NCBI GenBank assembly: GCA_947179155.2
Contig: OX359266.1
Location: 43,072,039-43,136,038 of the forward strand
DNA length: 64,000 bases
Direction: 5' to 3'
Source of the DNA: Hedera helix
Taxonomy: Eukaryota > Streptophyta > Magnoliopsida > Apiales > Araliaceae
The translations under genes and the position numbers were made by a program. Shown here one piece after another: positions 25,340 to 38,514 of this stretch. Each line of letters begins with the position of its first letter. Within the stretch, counting starts at the first letter, position 1. Below the pieces are notes generated by a model. That model was not told where the DNA came from, searched no databases, and saw nothing but the letters and a program-made list of their open reading frames with translations.

Positions 25340-25660
25340 GGGCCAAAGATATTCAATATAACACCAACGGTCATGATTATACCAGTATTCAGTCTTTGGT
25401 CACAATCATACCAAACAACAGTTCATCTTTGTACTACGGGCCAAAGATATTCAATATAATATCAACGGTCATGATTATACCAGTATTCAGCATTTGGTCA
25501 TAATCATACCAAACAATAGTTCTTCTTTGCCCTAGGTCAAAGAGAACATTCACCACGTGCCCTAAAAGACACACAAAAATTATATCAACGGTCATGATTA
25601 TACCAGTATTCATCTTTGCACTATGGGCCAAAGAGAACTTTCACCACGTGTCATAAAAGA
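25340..25660 (-). repeat. Tandem units of about 98-123 bp in the inverted LTR
   Basis: The segment with GGTCATGATTATACCAGTATTCA recurs starting at 25369, 25467 and 25590. The uninverted LTR copies have fewer units, so this array has expanded locally. Confidence 0.75.
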
Positions 25661-26296
25661 CACCGAACAGATGTATCGTATTTAACCTATTATATCGCCT
25701 TTAACATATCATCTGTTCAACAATTATATCGCATCTGTGCCCCCGGCCACAGATATTCACAACAGCTTGATTTTTGATGATTAGTAAAAATAACAGCGAT
25801 ACAAATGATGAACAGAAGAAACAGGATAAACAATAAGTATCGAAAGTTTACTTTGTGCAGATTCAAATAATGTCCAAATTGTCAACATGACGTGGAGTGA
25901 AATTCAAAAATGATATTCAAGATCCACAGTTCAGAAAAACGGTTACAATTCAATAGAAATGTTTAGAAAAATATGAAGGTTCAATTGAAATGATCTTAGA
26001 TGAAGCACAAACATATAATCATTTCAGGAAACTTTACCAAATAGTACTTACCATATTAAGTTAAGAGTATAAAAGAAATAATATCCCTTACTATAGTAAG
26101 TTTGAATAATGGAAGATGAAAAAGATGGTATCCCTTATGAGTATAAAGAAAAATTATATCACTTACGAATATAAAAGAAAATGATATTAAAAACGAATAT
26201 GGAATAAAAGTGTCATGTGATAATTCGTGCAAACAAATTATTTCCACAAGAGACAAATAAGAAATAAATACAAAGGGTTATTCATCAACAGGTGGT

Positions 26297-29200
26297 TGTG
26301 ACGCCCCCAAATTCGGGTCTTAAATAACTGGATCTAGTCATCATGATCCAATACAAACATCCACCTCTAAACAACATACAATAACTAAATGCGGAATAAT
26401 AAACATATGTTGTTCATTCAGAAGGTGTTACTAGTCCCAAGATACGGTAACCTTACACTAAAGTACACAAATACTCTTAATAAAGTACTTAGGGTTTATA
26501 TTACATAACAAGTAATTTAGCTAACTAAAAGGTTGCATCCTGAAGTCTATCACTTCATCTTTCCCTTACCCTTGTTCTTCCCATAAGCCTCGGGTTGCAC
26601 TGCAATAAGGTTTCATGATATATCAAGGGTGAGCAACTAGTTTGCTCAACAAGTTTAAATAACAACAAGAAATAATATATCATGAATAAAAGGAAATAAC
26701 TGAACAATTCAACAATATTAATAACATAAGCAGGAATAATAATTTGCTTTTAGAATCAAGATAGTCAAATAGACTATGAACTATAAACATCCACTAGAGT
26801 CAATAGCAGGTTGACCCAATGGTTACTACCAGAAATATATACCCGAGGGATCAACATCAGTACAATATGTGTATGCATAACATTTAATTTTCGTGTTTTG
26901 TACCTAATATTAGATACAGGGTACTCCCCTATAATAAAGGGGTATTCATAATAGTCTAAGAATCCGCATCTTCAATGATTTGGATAGCTTTTAAAATCTT
27001 TAACATAAATGTCTAGCCGAACAATGGCTTAGACCTGCTTTAAACAGTTCTTTAAACAGTAGAACATTAAATAAGGTACAAGTCAAAGAATGTACAAGAT
27101 CAAGTGCACCAAGTGCGAATAACAACAATATTAATATGAAATAATTGTAAAGTAATTAAACCACTTAAAGCATGCTTGGAATTACAGTTCAAGCTTAAAT
27201 AAATAATTTGCTCAATGAAATGAGTTTAGAGATAAGGAACTTGTCTGTCTGCTCAGCTACAATTAATGTCTAGCTTTAACTAACTGGCTTTGAAAGACCT
27301 AACATTAATAAAGTTGGTCTAATAATTAGTACGGCGTATTTGCACAACTATACGCTCACTAAAGAACTTATCTACCACACATAAGTAGTAACACATAATT
27401 TACATCAGTCAAAATAATATTATTAACCTTATAGACCCTCAATCAAATTAGGTTAATAATTTAATAAGTTAGAAAATATTTTTCTTAAGTGTTGGACACT
27501 TATTAAACCCTTAAACCACTTATTACAATTGTTTAATTAAAGTATAATTAAATTCAAATTATTTTATTAACTCAATCTCTATTTAATTACTATTTCATCT
27601 TGATTAAATAGAAATTAATTAATTAATTTCAGTTATTAGTTAAAATAAATAATAACTAATTGTACTTACTTATTATTTAATAATAATTAAATAATAAATA
27701 ATTATTGATTTAATTTTAACCTTCTTTAATTTAATATTAATCAACTAATAATTAACTAAGTAATTAACCTTACTTATTATTTAATTTAAAGAAATTAAAT
27801 AATAGTTTACTAATTTTAATCCTCTTCAATTATTATTTAATGTCAATTAAATAATAATTAATTATTTAATTAATTTTAATTATTATTTAAGGTTACATAA
27901 TAATCAATTTATTCATCCTTATTCATTATTTAAATTAAATAATAAATTATTAATCTAATAACTTTATTCCCATTAATCATTATTTAATGCTAAATAATAA
28001 TTAATTACTTAATTATCCTTATTTATTATTTAATAATATTTAAATAATAAATAATTAATTTATAAATTTTTATGCTAATTTATCACCTTTATTTATTATT
28101 AACATTTTAGATAATAAATAATTAATGAAATTTTTATTTATTTAACTTAACCATAAATTTAGCTAACTAGATTAATATTGAAAATATTTAAATATTAAAC
28201 TTAATGAAAAATATCATCCCAAATATCATTTTTGTATTATTATTATTTGTGTTATAATTTTAAATTAATTTTCAACTATTTAAATTAATTAAAATTACCC
28301 AAAATGGCAATTCTGTAAATAAACCGAAAAAACGAATGAAGAGACAAAGTTATAATTTCACCGAAAAAATTTTCCTTCTGCGCATTGCGCGGACATAATC
28401 GAATCACGACCCAAAACGGTGCCGTTTTAAAGAACCGAAAATGATTTCCGCGCATAACGCGCAGAGTAAAATTTTTTCTAAGCCAAATGACGTCGTTGGG
28501 ATCCGCATCTCACAGTCAACAAGCTGGCGCGCATTGCGCGGCCAGTTCCCTTTTTTTTTTTTCTTTCTAGCAGATTGTCTACAGTAACTTTTAATACACC
28601 ACTTAAAAAAATTATAACTTCAAGTAAGCTTTAACTCCTCAATAAAAATTCAAAAAAATTACCAATCACTTAATATTAATTTATAACATGAAAATTTAAT
28701 TTTCCATGATTTAATATCATTTTTTTCATAAAAAAATTATTACATCACATAAACTACTACAAATCATAATTTTTTGTGTATAACTCCATTTTGAGTGATT
28801 CAAACTTTGTTTTTCTCATGATTTAATGTTCTATAATATTAGAACATTAAATCTAAATTTTATAAAAAATATTTTTTGTCATTATTTTGAGACTTGTTTA
28901 CACACTACCAAACACATGTTTTTAGCATACAAGATATACCAAAATACAAACCAAGCATTTCAAACTTAAGTATGGCATAAATATTACTAATACACATTAC
29001 TAACTATATTAATATATTTATACTAACATGATGGTTTATTTAATTTAAAAACAAAATTAGATTTAAAATAACAATTACCTTGTTTTAATGGCTATCTTCA
29101 TTTTTCTTCCAAAATAGGTTGTGAAACTTGAAGACATGAACAATTCAAGCTCTCTCAAAATATTTACTCTCACAAGTTATTTCTCTCAAACTCTCTCTTT

Positions 29201-30116
29201 TGGAACTTGGAAAAATAAATGAAGTGCAATGTCTACCATTTCAAGTATACTTGAAAAAAATAATAGATACACATAATTATATCTATAATTGACCATGCCC
29301 GTAGATGGAAGCTTACACAAGAAATGGGCTAAATGACACATTAAGTGAAAAGAGGCATGATGTTTATGTAATATAAAAATCAAACAAGCAATCATTTATA
29401 AAATAAATGGAAAATAAAATGACAAAAATCAATTCACTCTCTCTCTCTCTCACCTTTTGCCGGCAAACAAGCTTTTGGTGTTTCAAATTAGTTGTCACAT
29501 GTAATTACTTTAATAAATAATAAGTTACATAATATATTTTTCAAGTGGGTCAAGTATTGGACTTTGTTTTAATTTCTTTTGGGCTTCATTTAAATTGTTT
29601 GGGCTACTAGTTTTCCAAGTTTTATTATTCTTCACTTGGGCTACTAATTGATCCATGTTGGGCTAATTTAATAGGTTTACACATTAATTATCCAAGTTCA
29701 TGATTAAATAATTAATTATATTAACTAAATAATTAAATACTCTAACCCATTAATATTAAATTACTAAATGGACTACTAAATATTATTATTAATATTTCAC
29801 ATTATTTATATTAATTAATAATCATATTAATTAATTTATTATATGTAATTAACTCATTATATTCAATTTAATTAAATATTTAATTAATAGAAAACTTATC
29901 AATTATTTTGATATTAAAACTTTAAGGTTTGTTTACTAATTTAATTAACATATTAGTGATCCCCCTTTAATTAATTCTAGCAATTAATCACATAATCATT
30001 TAATCACGTAATTAATTAATCACATAAAAAGATTTAAATAATCTAGTAAAACTAACTCGTTAGAAATTAAATTAATAAATTAATTAATAATGATGTGAAA
30101 ATTCTAAGACATTACA
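26297..30116 (-). mobile_element. Nested solo LTR (family B), 3.8 kb, minus orientation
   Basis: It starts TGTGACGCCCCCAAATTCGGG and ends CTAAGACATTACA. It interrupts the inverted family A LTR, with flanking 5-mers GTGGT and GCGGT, a target duplication with one transition. The host LTR resumes in register on both sides. The interior is very AT-rich (27480-28280), with a GC-rich island at 28380-28540. Its 3' terminus resembles that of the LTR ending at 62936. No internal coding region is present. Confidence 0.85.
28380..28540. repeat. GC-rich palindromic island in the family B LTR
   Basis: Three near-palindromes, GCGCATTGCGC (28380), GCGCATAACGCGC (28450) and GCGCGCATTGCGCG (28527), alternate with AAAACGGTGCCGTTTT (28413) and a GACGTCGTT block. 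A similar set is at 61249-61440. Confidence 0.75.
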
Positions 30117-31627
30117 GCGGTAATCCGCGTCGTAAGGTTATTCCCACAATTCAATAAAATTTGAATACGAAGAGTTATTCACCAAATAGGCGGTAATCCG
30201 CGCAGTAAGGTTATTCTCAGAGATTAATAAGGAATGAATACGAAAGGTTATTCACCAACAGGCGGTAATCCCCCGCCGTAAGGTTATTCCCACCATTTAA
30301 TACATGAAAATAAATGATACATCTTATGAGTAAGAAAGAAACGATATTATTTTCGAGAATCAAAGAATGATAATCTCTTACAAGTAAGAAAATAATACCA
30401 TTTATGATGATGAAAAGAATAATACCTCTTACCTTAACACGTGACTAGATATTGATTTAAATGAGGTTGATCAACTTATAGATTTATAATAAAATTAGTA
30501 ATTACCACATATAAATTTCAAAGTGTATGATAACTCGTATAATATGAACTATCAAAATTATATATTTAACATAATTTCTGTAGTATAATATAACAACTTA
30601 AAAATAGTTTTTAAAATAGTATTCCAAAATAAATCTTCCAAAGAAAGTTTTTAAAAATGAATATTCTTAAAGAAGAGTCTTCTAAAGGAAGATTTGTGAA
30701 TACCGTAAAAAATAGAAATTTATGAAATTACTACTCTTTAATAAAAGACTTACTTGAAAATTTTCTGCACTCCTTTTGGCTTTCAAACACTCAAAATAAC
30801 CTTACTATTCTCAGAGAAAACTCACAAAATACTTATTAAAAAAATTTATGTTTTAGGTGTGATTTTTCTATTTAGCTGAGCAAGCTATTTATAGGAGAAA
30901 AGAAAGCACTGTGCGTGGTAGGTGAACACGCCAGTGCTAAAAAATTTCGGCAGACGCCTCACCAACCCCAGCAAGAAAACTTCACATTTTTTTCATTCTT
31001 CATGTGGGCCCTATAGTGGGTCCACATACTATTCACGTTACTATTCACAAAAAATAATTAATTAATTAATTTTTAATTTTTTTTTCTGTGAGTCCTGCAT
31101 ATAAAATAAAATAATGCTACAACAATAATTCAACAATAATGTAAGAAACATGTTACAGATCATTATTAATAATATAAATTACTGTGTATTTGCTACTGTT
31201 ACAATAATTTTAAAAACAGTGCAGCAACAATTATTGACTCAATGATATAAAATACAGTGTAATGACAATTATTAAATCAATAATGTAAAATACTGTGTAA
31301 CAGAAATTATTAATGAATACAGTGCAATGACCACGTTATCAGATCAATAATATAAGACACTGTGCAATACCGTATGCTACTGTAGAATACCGTATGCTAC
31401 TATTCTTTTATCACCGGTATTTTAACAGTTAATACCATTGATTATTTTTATTTAAAAATGTTACTTCTGTCGTTTTCTATATCCGACAAATATTCCATTG
31501 TGGGGTCTACCAATGATTAGTTATTTCGGCGCCGTCGTACGACCCGAATATTCCCCGACAAAATGAATATTTTCCGACCAAACGAATATTATCTGACAAA
31601 ATAAAATTTGCACATAACATCCTTAAC

Positions 31628-32564
31628 TTGTCAACAGAAAGGGGCCTTGTGAACATAATTTTCAAATTAGACATTAATTGGAGGGCTAAACAAAGAAAAA
31701 TGCTGGCCAATGTCAGTTTTTGAGTTAAATTTCCCAGAGGATGAAAAAGAGAGATCGATCTGTTTGTATTAGGCAAACTTATTAGGAGAATTGAAGGGGG
31801 GGGGGGGAACTTGCAATAACAAGCAGACTACTTCGTAGAAGTTACAAAATCTCACACAAATGAGTAATAAGAGGAGCTATTAACCAAATAGTAATAGAGA
31901 ATACATGCCCAAACAATTACAGCACAACTAACATTAACTATGGAATGCATGTTCAGATAGGCACAAGCGAGTCCTCAATGCTTTAGAATTAGGGATGAAA
32001 ATGGGGTGGGGTGGGGTGGGGTGGGGTGGGGTATTCCTTGGAGTTTTATCTAAACTCCGTCAATAGTTAAAAAATTCAAGTTTGGTAAAATTGGCATCCT
32101 ACTTGCCATTGCATCTCGTATACTTGGTCATGGAATTAATGGCCAACGAGGGTATTTGCATCTACTTGAAAATTAAAATAAACGCATCAATTTAGAAAAT
32201 AATCAAGGTATTAGCAGCAAACATGAAAATATGATAGGCTCCGTTACAGCAAGAGACTTTCTTATGATAAAATTAAGACTTTAAAACAGAACCTAACAAG
32301 GGTAGCATAACATTATCACTTTCTTATCACAATGTTCGAGTTAAACTATAACAGGTGTTATTCCCAAAATCCCTACATATAATCATATGAATGAAAGTGT
32401 ACTGATTATGAGTCATAAAATTTAATGCTTAGAGTAATGCAACCGATATTACAGCGTATTCTTTAAATGAATTAAGCAGTTAATCAAACCAAAGAATCAT
32501 TAATGACGTAATCAAACCTGGGTGGTGTTGTATAAATTATATCAATCTTTATTGAATATACTGT
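31628..32564. other. Intergenic DNA with G runs
   Basis: No gene is supported. It holds a 12-G run (31796-31807) and the GGGGT array at 32003-32032. Confidence 0.5.
32003..32032 (+). repeat. (GGGGT)6 array
   Basis: Six perfect GGGGT units follow AGGGATGAAAAT. The G spacing would permit a G-quadruplex on the plus strand. Confidence 0.95.
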
Positions 32565-32945
32565 TAGAATTTAAGATCGAATAATAGAATAATTATAGAA
32601 TATTAGATGAAGAACAAAAAAATAAGAACACACGATATACTTAGGTTCGCCAATTTGGTTAGTCCTACTTGTCTGACGTATTCATTAGATGCCTCGCACG
32701 CTCTACAATAATTCACATACCAAACAATTACTTTTATAGTAACTAGAAAACTCTAGCTACTGTAACATGGGATCAAATTCAATACATTAGTAAACCAAAT
32801 ACTGGACCATTAATAAATTCTCAAGCCCAATTATACCCTTGCGTTTGGCTTCCAGGGGCGCTGCCCCCTTGCAACTCCCGCCAACTCACTGGTGAGCTTG
32901 GCAGCCGTTCGCTTACCGAGGAGCGAGACTCTCGACCACCCTATC
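32565..32945 (+). repeat. Dispersed repeat (possible copia-type LTR or derivative)
   Basis: The part 32565-32760 matches, inverted and diverged, 45625-45850. Shared blocks are GTTAGAATTTAA, AATAAGAA..ACGATATAC and GTATTCATTAGAT. A GGGGCGCTGCCCCC palindrome near 32862 and the GTGAGCTTGGC...GAGCGAGACTC stretch that follows belong to the same repeat-like context. Confidence 0.55.
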
Positions 32946-32953
32946 CTAGTGAC

Positions 32954-33610
32954 TAAGGCTGCAAACGAGCCGAATCGATCCGGATTTTAAACTGCTCAGA
33001 TTCGACTCGTAAGGTTAAATTCGTACTCGAATTCGACTCGGATTCGAACTATATAAAAAAAACTTTACTCAGATTCGGCTCGACTCGAATTTTCGTTACT
33101 CGAATTCGATTTGATTCGACTCGGATCGAATTATATTCAAACTACTCGCGAACGTCAAATTCAAACTCGAATTCGAGTCTTCACATAATAACTAGTTTTA
33201 TAATACATATAATTATTAATTGAACTTATTATTTTACTTAAAAATGAAAAAATATAATTATAATTACACTTTAAATATATAAAATTAAAATTAAAATTAC
33301 AAAAATAAAATAAAATAATAATTAATTATTCAAAATTTGTTTAATTGTGTATATATTATAAGAGAATGTATCGAGTATAGATTCGAATATGTATCAATCG
33401 ATTATGTATCGGATCATAATTAAAAATTCGAATAGTTTGAATTCTAAACGAGTCGAGTATAACCTTATTCAGATTCTACTCGTATTTTTATTCGAACTAT
33501 TTTTTGTGCTCAGATTTAAATCATATTATTAACGAATTCGAGTCTCGTTCACATTTTTTCGAGTCGAGTCCGAATCGAGCCCGAACTGTTTGATTCGATT
33601 TGCAGCCTTA
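32954..33610. mobile_element. hAT-type MITE with perfect 8-bp TSD
   Basis: Terminal inverted repeats begin TAAGGCTGCAAA at both ends. The flanks are identical 8-mers, CTAGTGAC (32946-32953 and 33611-33618), the hAT target-site length. The subterminal zones are filled with GAATTCGACTCG-like words in both orientations. There is no coding frame, so it is non-autonomous (657 bp). Confidence 0.9.
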
Positions 33611-33618
33611 CTAGTGAC

Positions 33619-34403
33619 CATTAGTCGAATCTGCAGAAATATGAGTCAATCCAACATATACTAAAATTATTCACCCACTTCATCAACTGGACCAAAAAAA
33701 ATCAATGCTCACAAATTGTACTTAGCAATATTAAGCATATTCTAAAAGCTATAACTGAAGGCCTTTACATCTCTTAAGTTCCCTTCTTTATACAAGACTG
33801 AGTACGAGATCTCCATGTGGCATGAATAAGGAAATACAGAAATGGTTGTTTATTTCCGCTTATGCCTTTTCATATTAAGAAGAAAAAATATCATCTATAA
33901 GAATGTGCAATGACAATTTTCTAAATCTTGGGATAAAAATCCTAAACATAAACCTACATTATGCTAAGCTCTTCAAAAGATTTCTCTTCTTGGCACTAAT
34001 TAGTTGTGGTCCTTACGGCGTATTCTTTTACATACAACAAAGTTAAAATATGTTCTAACTTTTATTTGAGAATATAAAACATTTGGGAAGAGACAAAAGT
34101 ATAAACACAACTAAATGAACCGATACCAAACTAACTTTCCGTGACTGCAAGGCTGCGGTTTTTTGCATTACATATACAAGCATTTTAGATATTTTTGTAG
34201 AAAACAATAATCAAGTAAGGTAAACAACAAATTTACATATTTCTGTGAACTAATATTAAAAATTTAGAATCTACCAAAATCTGCCAGTTTCTAGTTTCTA
34301 CATCATGCCACTAAAACTATGTGCTAATGTTTGACCTATCAACCAACAGTAAGGGTGAGGTAAAAGAAACTTAAATTGTTGTTAGATTAAAGTGAACTTT
34401 TAC
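33619..34403. other. Intergenic DNA, possible terminal exon on minus strand
   Basis: No firm feature. A minus-strand frame at about 33745-33835 reads through HMEISYSVLYKEGNLRDV to a stop. It could be a last exon of the candidate gene at 34404-35098, but no splice link can be shown. Confidence 0.25.
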
Positions 34404-35098
34404 CTATTGCAATCTGTCTTCTTCTCTCAAGATATAGCTCTATCGCATCGGCTCCTGCCACATTATCAGAAACATATTCCAGAACATGAGCTACAGGGTA
34501 CGCATAAAGAAAAGCCTAAATCAAGGGTGCATGCGTACATGCACGCACACAAGTTACATTAGAGTTGTAGCGGAAACCAGAATTGGAGTTTGGACTTTGG
34601 AGGAATATTGAATCCTTGAGAAAGTAATTGTTTTTTCTTTTGATCAAATTAAAAAAATATGTTTTGACTTAGATTATTTATTTTAATTTAACATTATTTC
34701 GAACTATTTTATCCCATAATGGATGATTAATAGTCCTATGGGTTATTTTTTGTTATTCTTAAGATTATTTATGAGGGATCCCATGATAAACAAAGAATTA
34801 ATAGTCTTTCCGTTTTAAGTTATCAAATGGCTTTATGCCTTTATGGGACTAAGAGTCTCACAGCAAGGGACTAATAGTCCCTGCTCAAATGATTAAATAG
34901 TCCGAACTATTGTTAAGTTAAAGACAAATTAAATATATTTTTTACAAACAAATATGATCCAAGCACTTTAGTATATATGATTTTTTTTCAGTCCAGATAC
35001 TGCCAACACAATCCATCAACTGTTCTGTCTTATAGTTAAGAAACCTCGACAGCATGTATGTAACGAAACATGTGACTTGCTGTGTCAATTTAAAGTCG
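34404..35098 (-). other. Possible exons of an unrecognised minus-strand gene
   Basis: Segment 34490-34404 is preceded by CTGTAG and followed by GTAAAAG, good acceptor and donor sites. It is 87 bp (a multiple of three) and reads HVLEYVSDNVAGADAIELYL... with no stop. Segment 35098 to about 34991, after an AATAG acceptor-like site, reads DFKLTQQVTCFVTYMLSRFL... and stays open. Both look protein-like in composition compared with the AT-rich surroundings. I do not recognise the family. A MITE-like repeat (34645-34970) lies between them. They could be exons of a live gene, a broken gene or chance frames. Start and end are unknown. Confidence 0.3.
34645..34970 (+). mobile_element. MITE-like repeat, diverged copy
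   Basis: The interior resembles 54332-54677: ATTATTTCGAACTATTTTATCCCAT and several GGACTAATAGTCCC-type inverted words. The ends are AT-rich and partly complementary, but no target duplication was identified. Confidence 0.55.
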
Positions 35099-35099
35099 C

Positions 35100-36160
35100 T
35101 ATTGTCCTTTGATGGGTAAATTTCAAAGAAACAATATTAAGATACCATTAGTAAAATTATTAGGGTGATAGAAATAAGGTTTAAATTAGTCAGGGAGACT
35201 TGTCAATTTGGAAACTGTATTTGCTCTTGAAGAAAAGACTAATGTAATCCAAACTACTCCGCAAGCCATCATCCTAAAGTGGAGTGAGTTTAAGCCCTTT
35301 CTACAGTGCAAACATTATCAAACATCTCCATTAGTTTTGCCATATATCATAGATGGATCTGGGTTAGATTGCCAAAACCAGTTGGAAAAAGAGAGATAGA
35401 GAGAAAGAACTGGATAAATTTGAATGAATAAAATGAGAATGATTTAAAAATGGAAGCCCTGCGATATATACATCCCACTCCTAAAAATAAGATTGCTAAA
35501 GAGTTTAGGACTTGACAAATGATTTTAGTCACATTAGTAATTAAATCATAACTTTAACAAGCAGCTACATGTACATGAATGGTCATAAACCAACTATTAA
35601 CTTCCCCACAAGGCCCATTAAAAAAATACCATATGACACTGCAAAATGAAACTGAAGAATTTATTCTTTTCACTTGTGACATTATGAAACTACAGATGAA
35701 ATGAGAAAAACAACGAACAGTTTGGTTGTAAGAAAATATATAAACAGCTCATTTTAGTAGACTGACCGACCTAAGTCCCAAGTAAAACTAAAACCATTCC
35801 ACTTTTGCCAAACCCAAGCTTGGGCACAGACCTCAGTACTAGCTACTTCTATGGATTTTACACGTTCTTTGGGGATGGCAATTAGCCCGAATGATTTTTT
35901 ATTTTTATTTTTTATTGAGAGGTAAAATTCAGCGAATCAAGTGAAAATCACGACAACAAGAAAGGGGAGAGAGAGGATTGGGGATTCTTTGGAATTGAGA
36001 ACTCATCGCATACAAATCAAATAATAATCATATAAAATAATCACAGACGAATAACAATCAAAATTAATTAACTCGGCCACCACAGGTGCATAAACAGGCC
36101 ATTACACACTTGAATTCTAGTATCACTTTAAGCTCACATCAAAGCTATAATTTTTCAAGA
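35100..36160. other. Intergenic DNA
   Basis: No gene is supported. A plus-strand frame at 35208-35399 lacks recognisable motifs. Confidence 0.4.
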
Positions 36161-36285
36161 GAATTGATATTTTCACAAGAAAAATTAATATTTCTATAAG
36201 ACTCTATTCACATGAATAGTAAGTGAGACCCAACTTTATGTGAGTCTTACAAAAATATCAATTTTTTTTGTAAAAATATCAATTC
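36161..36285. repeat. 125-bp fold-back element, 44-bp arms
   Basis: Arms 36161-36204 and 36242-36285 are inverted copies with 39 of 44 positions identical. They begin GAATTGATATTTT and end TAAGACTC, around a 37-bp loop. All five differences are transitions. Related words recur near 36750-36880. It may be a tiny MITE or a hairpin RNA source. Confidence 0.8.
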
Positions 36286-37144
36286 CCGTCTTGAACTACA
36301 TTCGAACCGCACAGAATCTAAAGAGCAAATTGGCACGACTGCTCAATGAGATTGTAATAAAGAATGAGATTCAGCTATTTTTAGGTTGTGCACGTAGAGG
36401 GCCTTAATGATATTTCAGCAAATTGGAATTCACGTTGATGATGTATAAATGATTGTCAAGTTTTCGCTATATATAACTACTATTTCCAACCCATGCTCCC
36501 ACTGACAAGTATTGGGGCACTCTCTCCAATCAACACGCGATCCATCAAACATCTGTGTATAGTTACATATCAATTGACATATAATGACGAATTTAGGTCT
36601 ACCATCAACAACTGTCTGTGTCTACTCACATACTACTTCTGAAAATTATAGACCCCATCGTATTGCTCCTGCTTCCCCAATTTATTTGTGGTTGATTCTT
36701 TTCTCGTTTATAAATAGATAAATTATATTTATTTACATAATAATTTTCTTTAAAAAAATTGATATTTTTACGAGCGAAAATACTAATTTCACAAGATAGG
36801 TACACTTCACAAACTATCATCTGACGGAGAAATTGTAAAATTAACGCTTTTACTTATAATAATATCAATATTTTTACTTTAATTATGCATATCAACTGTA
36901 AATATGTATTTGTCACAACTGCGAGGCCATATATAACAGAGTGGCTCAAATTTTAAGACTTCAACATCCAACTGTCTCAAATCAATTTAGGTTTTAATAT
37001 CTAACAGTCTAAAATCATTAGCGACTTCAACATCCAACAGTCACTAATATATCTCTCATTTTTCCTCTCATCCCAATTCAACATTTTTTTTTAAAAAAAT
37101 CTATCCACTCAAATTTCTCCCCTATATCAAATTCACCACTATAC

Positions 37145-37180
<36 letters not shown>

Positions 37181-38514
37181 TAATATAATAATAATAATAA
37201 TAATTATTATTATTATTAAAAAAAAATTGCACGTAAATAACAAGGGTTACCCTTTTAGCATTGATGTCATTTTTCTGTCTTTCAGATATTGTGATCGTTA
37301 TATTTCCACTTGCAAATTGATTTGAGCGGAAAATCACAAAGACGATTAAGATTCATTCTAATTGATTTGTAAGTTATTTTAGGTTGCAAAGAGTCTTTAG
37401 CTAATAGAGTATTTTTAAAATTTTAATTTACACCGTGCCTTCAGGCACAGACAATTACGTGTCATCTCTTTGGTGTTTTTGCGGGCTGTATCAAAAGCAA
37501 CTATTGTAATAGGCTCTGACTCGTAGTATGAGAATTTTTCGTCCAATTTTAAGAAAAAATATAGAGGAAAAAATGTTATGGTGATGCGATTTAGTTAGTG
37601 TTATGATAATACTTTTTTGTTTGGACCTAGATGACTCATTTTATACTTTTGGGTATATATACAAAAGTCTTTCTTTTAAATTTTTACATCTTTTTTTTTC
37701 TTATTGGAGCCCACCAAATGACTTGCAGTACTACCATTTTTTACATAAAATACTGTTCATAGATCATATTAATTGATGATTAGAGATACTGGAGACAAAT
37801 AATTTCTGTCAAATTTCTCATTTCGTTTTGTCGATAAAGAAAAGGTGTGTGGGATACTCGAAAACACTATATTACACAAATTTGAGTCCGTTATCGTCAA
37901 TCAATTAATTTCTCAAATCTGCCAAGAACTAATTTTAAATTGAGAATAAGTAGCACGCTAATATTTGTCTTAAAAAAAAACTATGATTGGATTGAGTATT
38001 AATCTTTTGTATAAATAGTTGGACTTTCAGTTCTATTATGAAATTAAGAATTCACAACAATTTTAAATTTTTTAATTTAAAAATATTAAATATAATACTC
38101 AATTATTATATTAATTATATCGTATTTTCAAATACGAATTATTCCTAATATATATATACACATAGGAACAGTTTCCGTTACAGGTCTTTAAAGATGTCCA
38201 TAATAAATGTCCTGCTATCAGCTTCTTTTCTTTTATCTACTTTTAAAAAGCAATGAACATATCCCCTTTCTTTTTATTCCATTTTTTTATTTTTGTTTTT
38301 AAAAGAGAGGAAAACTTAGATTGCAAACAGGTCCTCGAACAGTGACAAAATGTTTGGACGGTGAGCAAGAGACGCGGTTCACGTTCTTGACTTGACGACC
38401 TCATCCCCGCGTCTTTAGTTGGACTTGGGATTTTCGACGGCTGGCTTCATAAAATATTCCACAAACCAGCATTCTTTGAATAAGTTTATAAATATAATTT
38501 TAAAATATAAATTT
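36286..38514. other. AT-rich intergenic DNA with a microsatellite
   Basis: An imperfect (ATA)n/(ATT)n run lies at 37146-37216. The repeated phrase CTTCAACATCCAAC is at about 36958 and 37022. No gene is seen. Confidence 0.5.

Larger units (their letters stand above)
24749..31627 (-). mobile_element. Inverted family A LTR, split by a nested LTR
   Basis: The segment starts TGTAACACCCCCAAATCTGGG, the reverse complement of the family A 3' end. It can be followed to 26296, is interrupted by 26297-30116, and resumes at 30117. It ends near 31627, about 100 bp short of the expected TGTAAGACC terminus. LTR sequence alone is about 3.06 kb. Its TATA box is at 30885-30894 on the minus strand. No matching target duplication was found, consistent with the truncation. 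Confidence 0.8.

Noticed and set aside
31507..31776. 89-codon minus-strand frame
   Set aside because: It spans the end of the inverted LTR and unrelated flank, so it is a chance frame.
37122..37337. Frame encoding Asn and Tyr runs
   Set aside because: It is translated ATA/ATT microsatellite.
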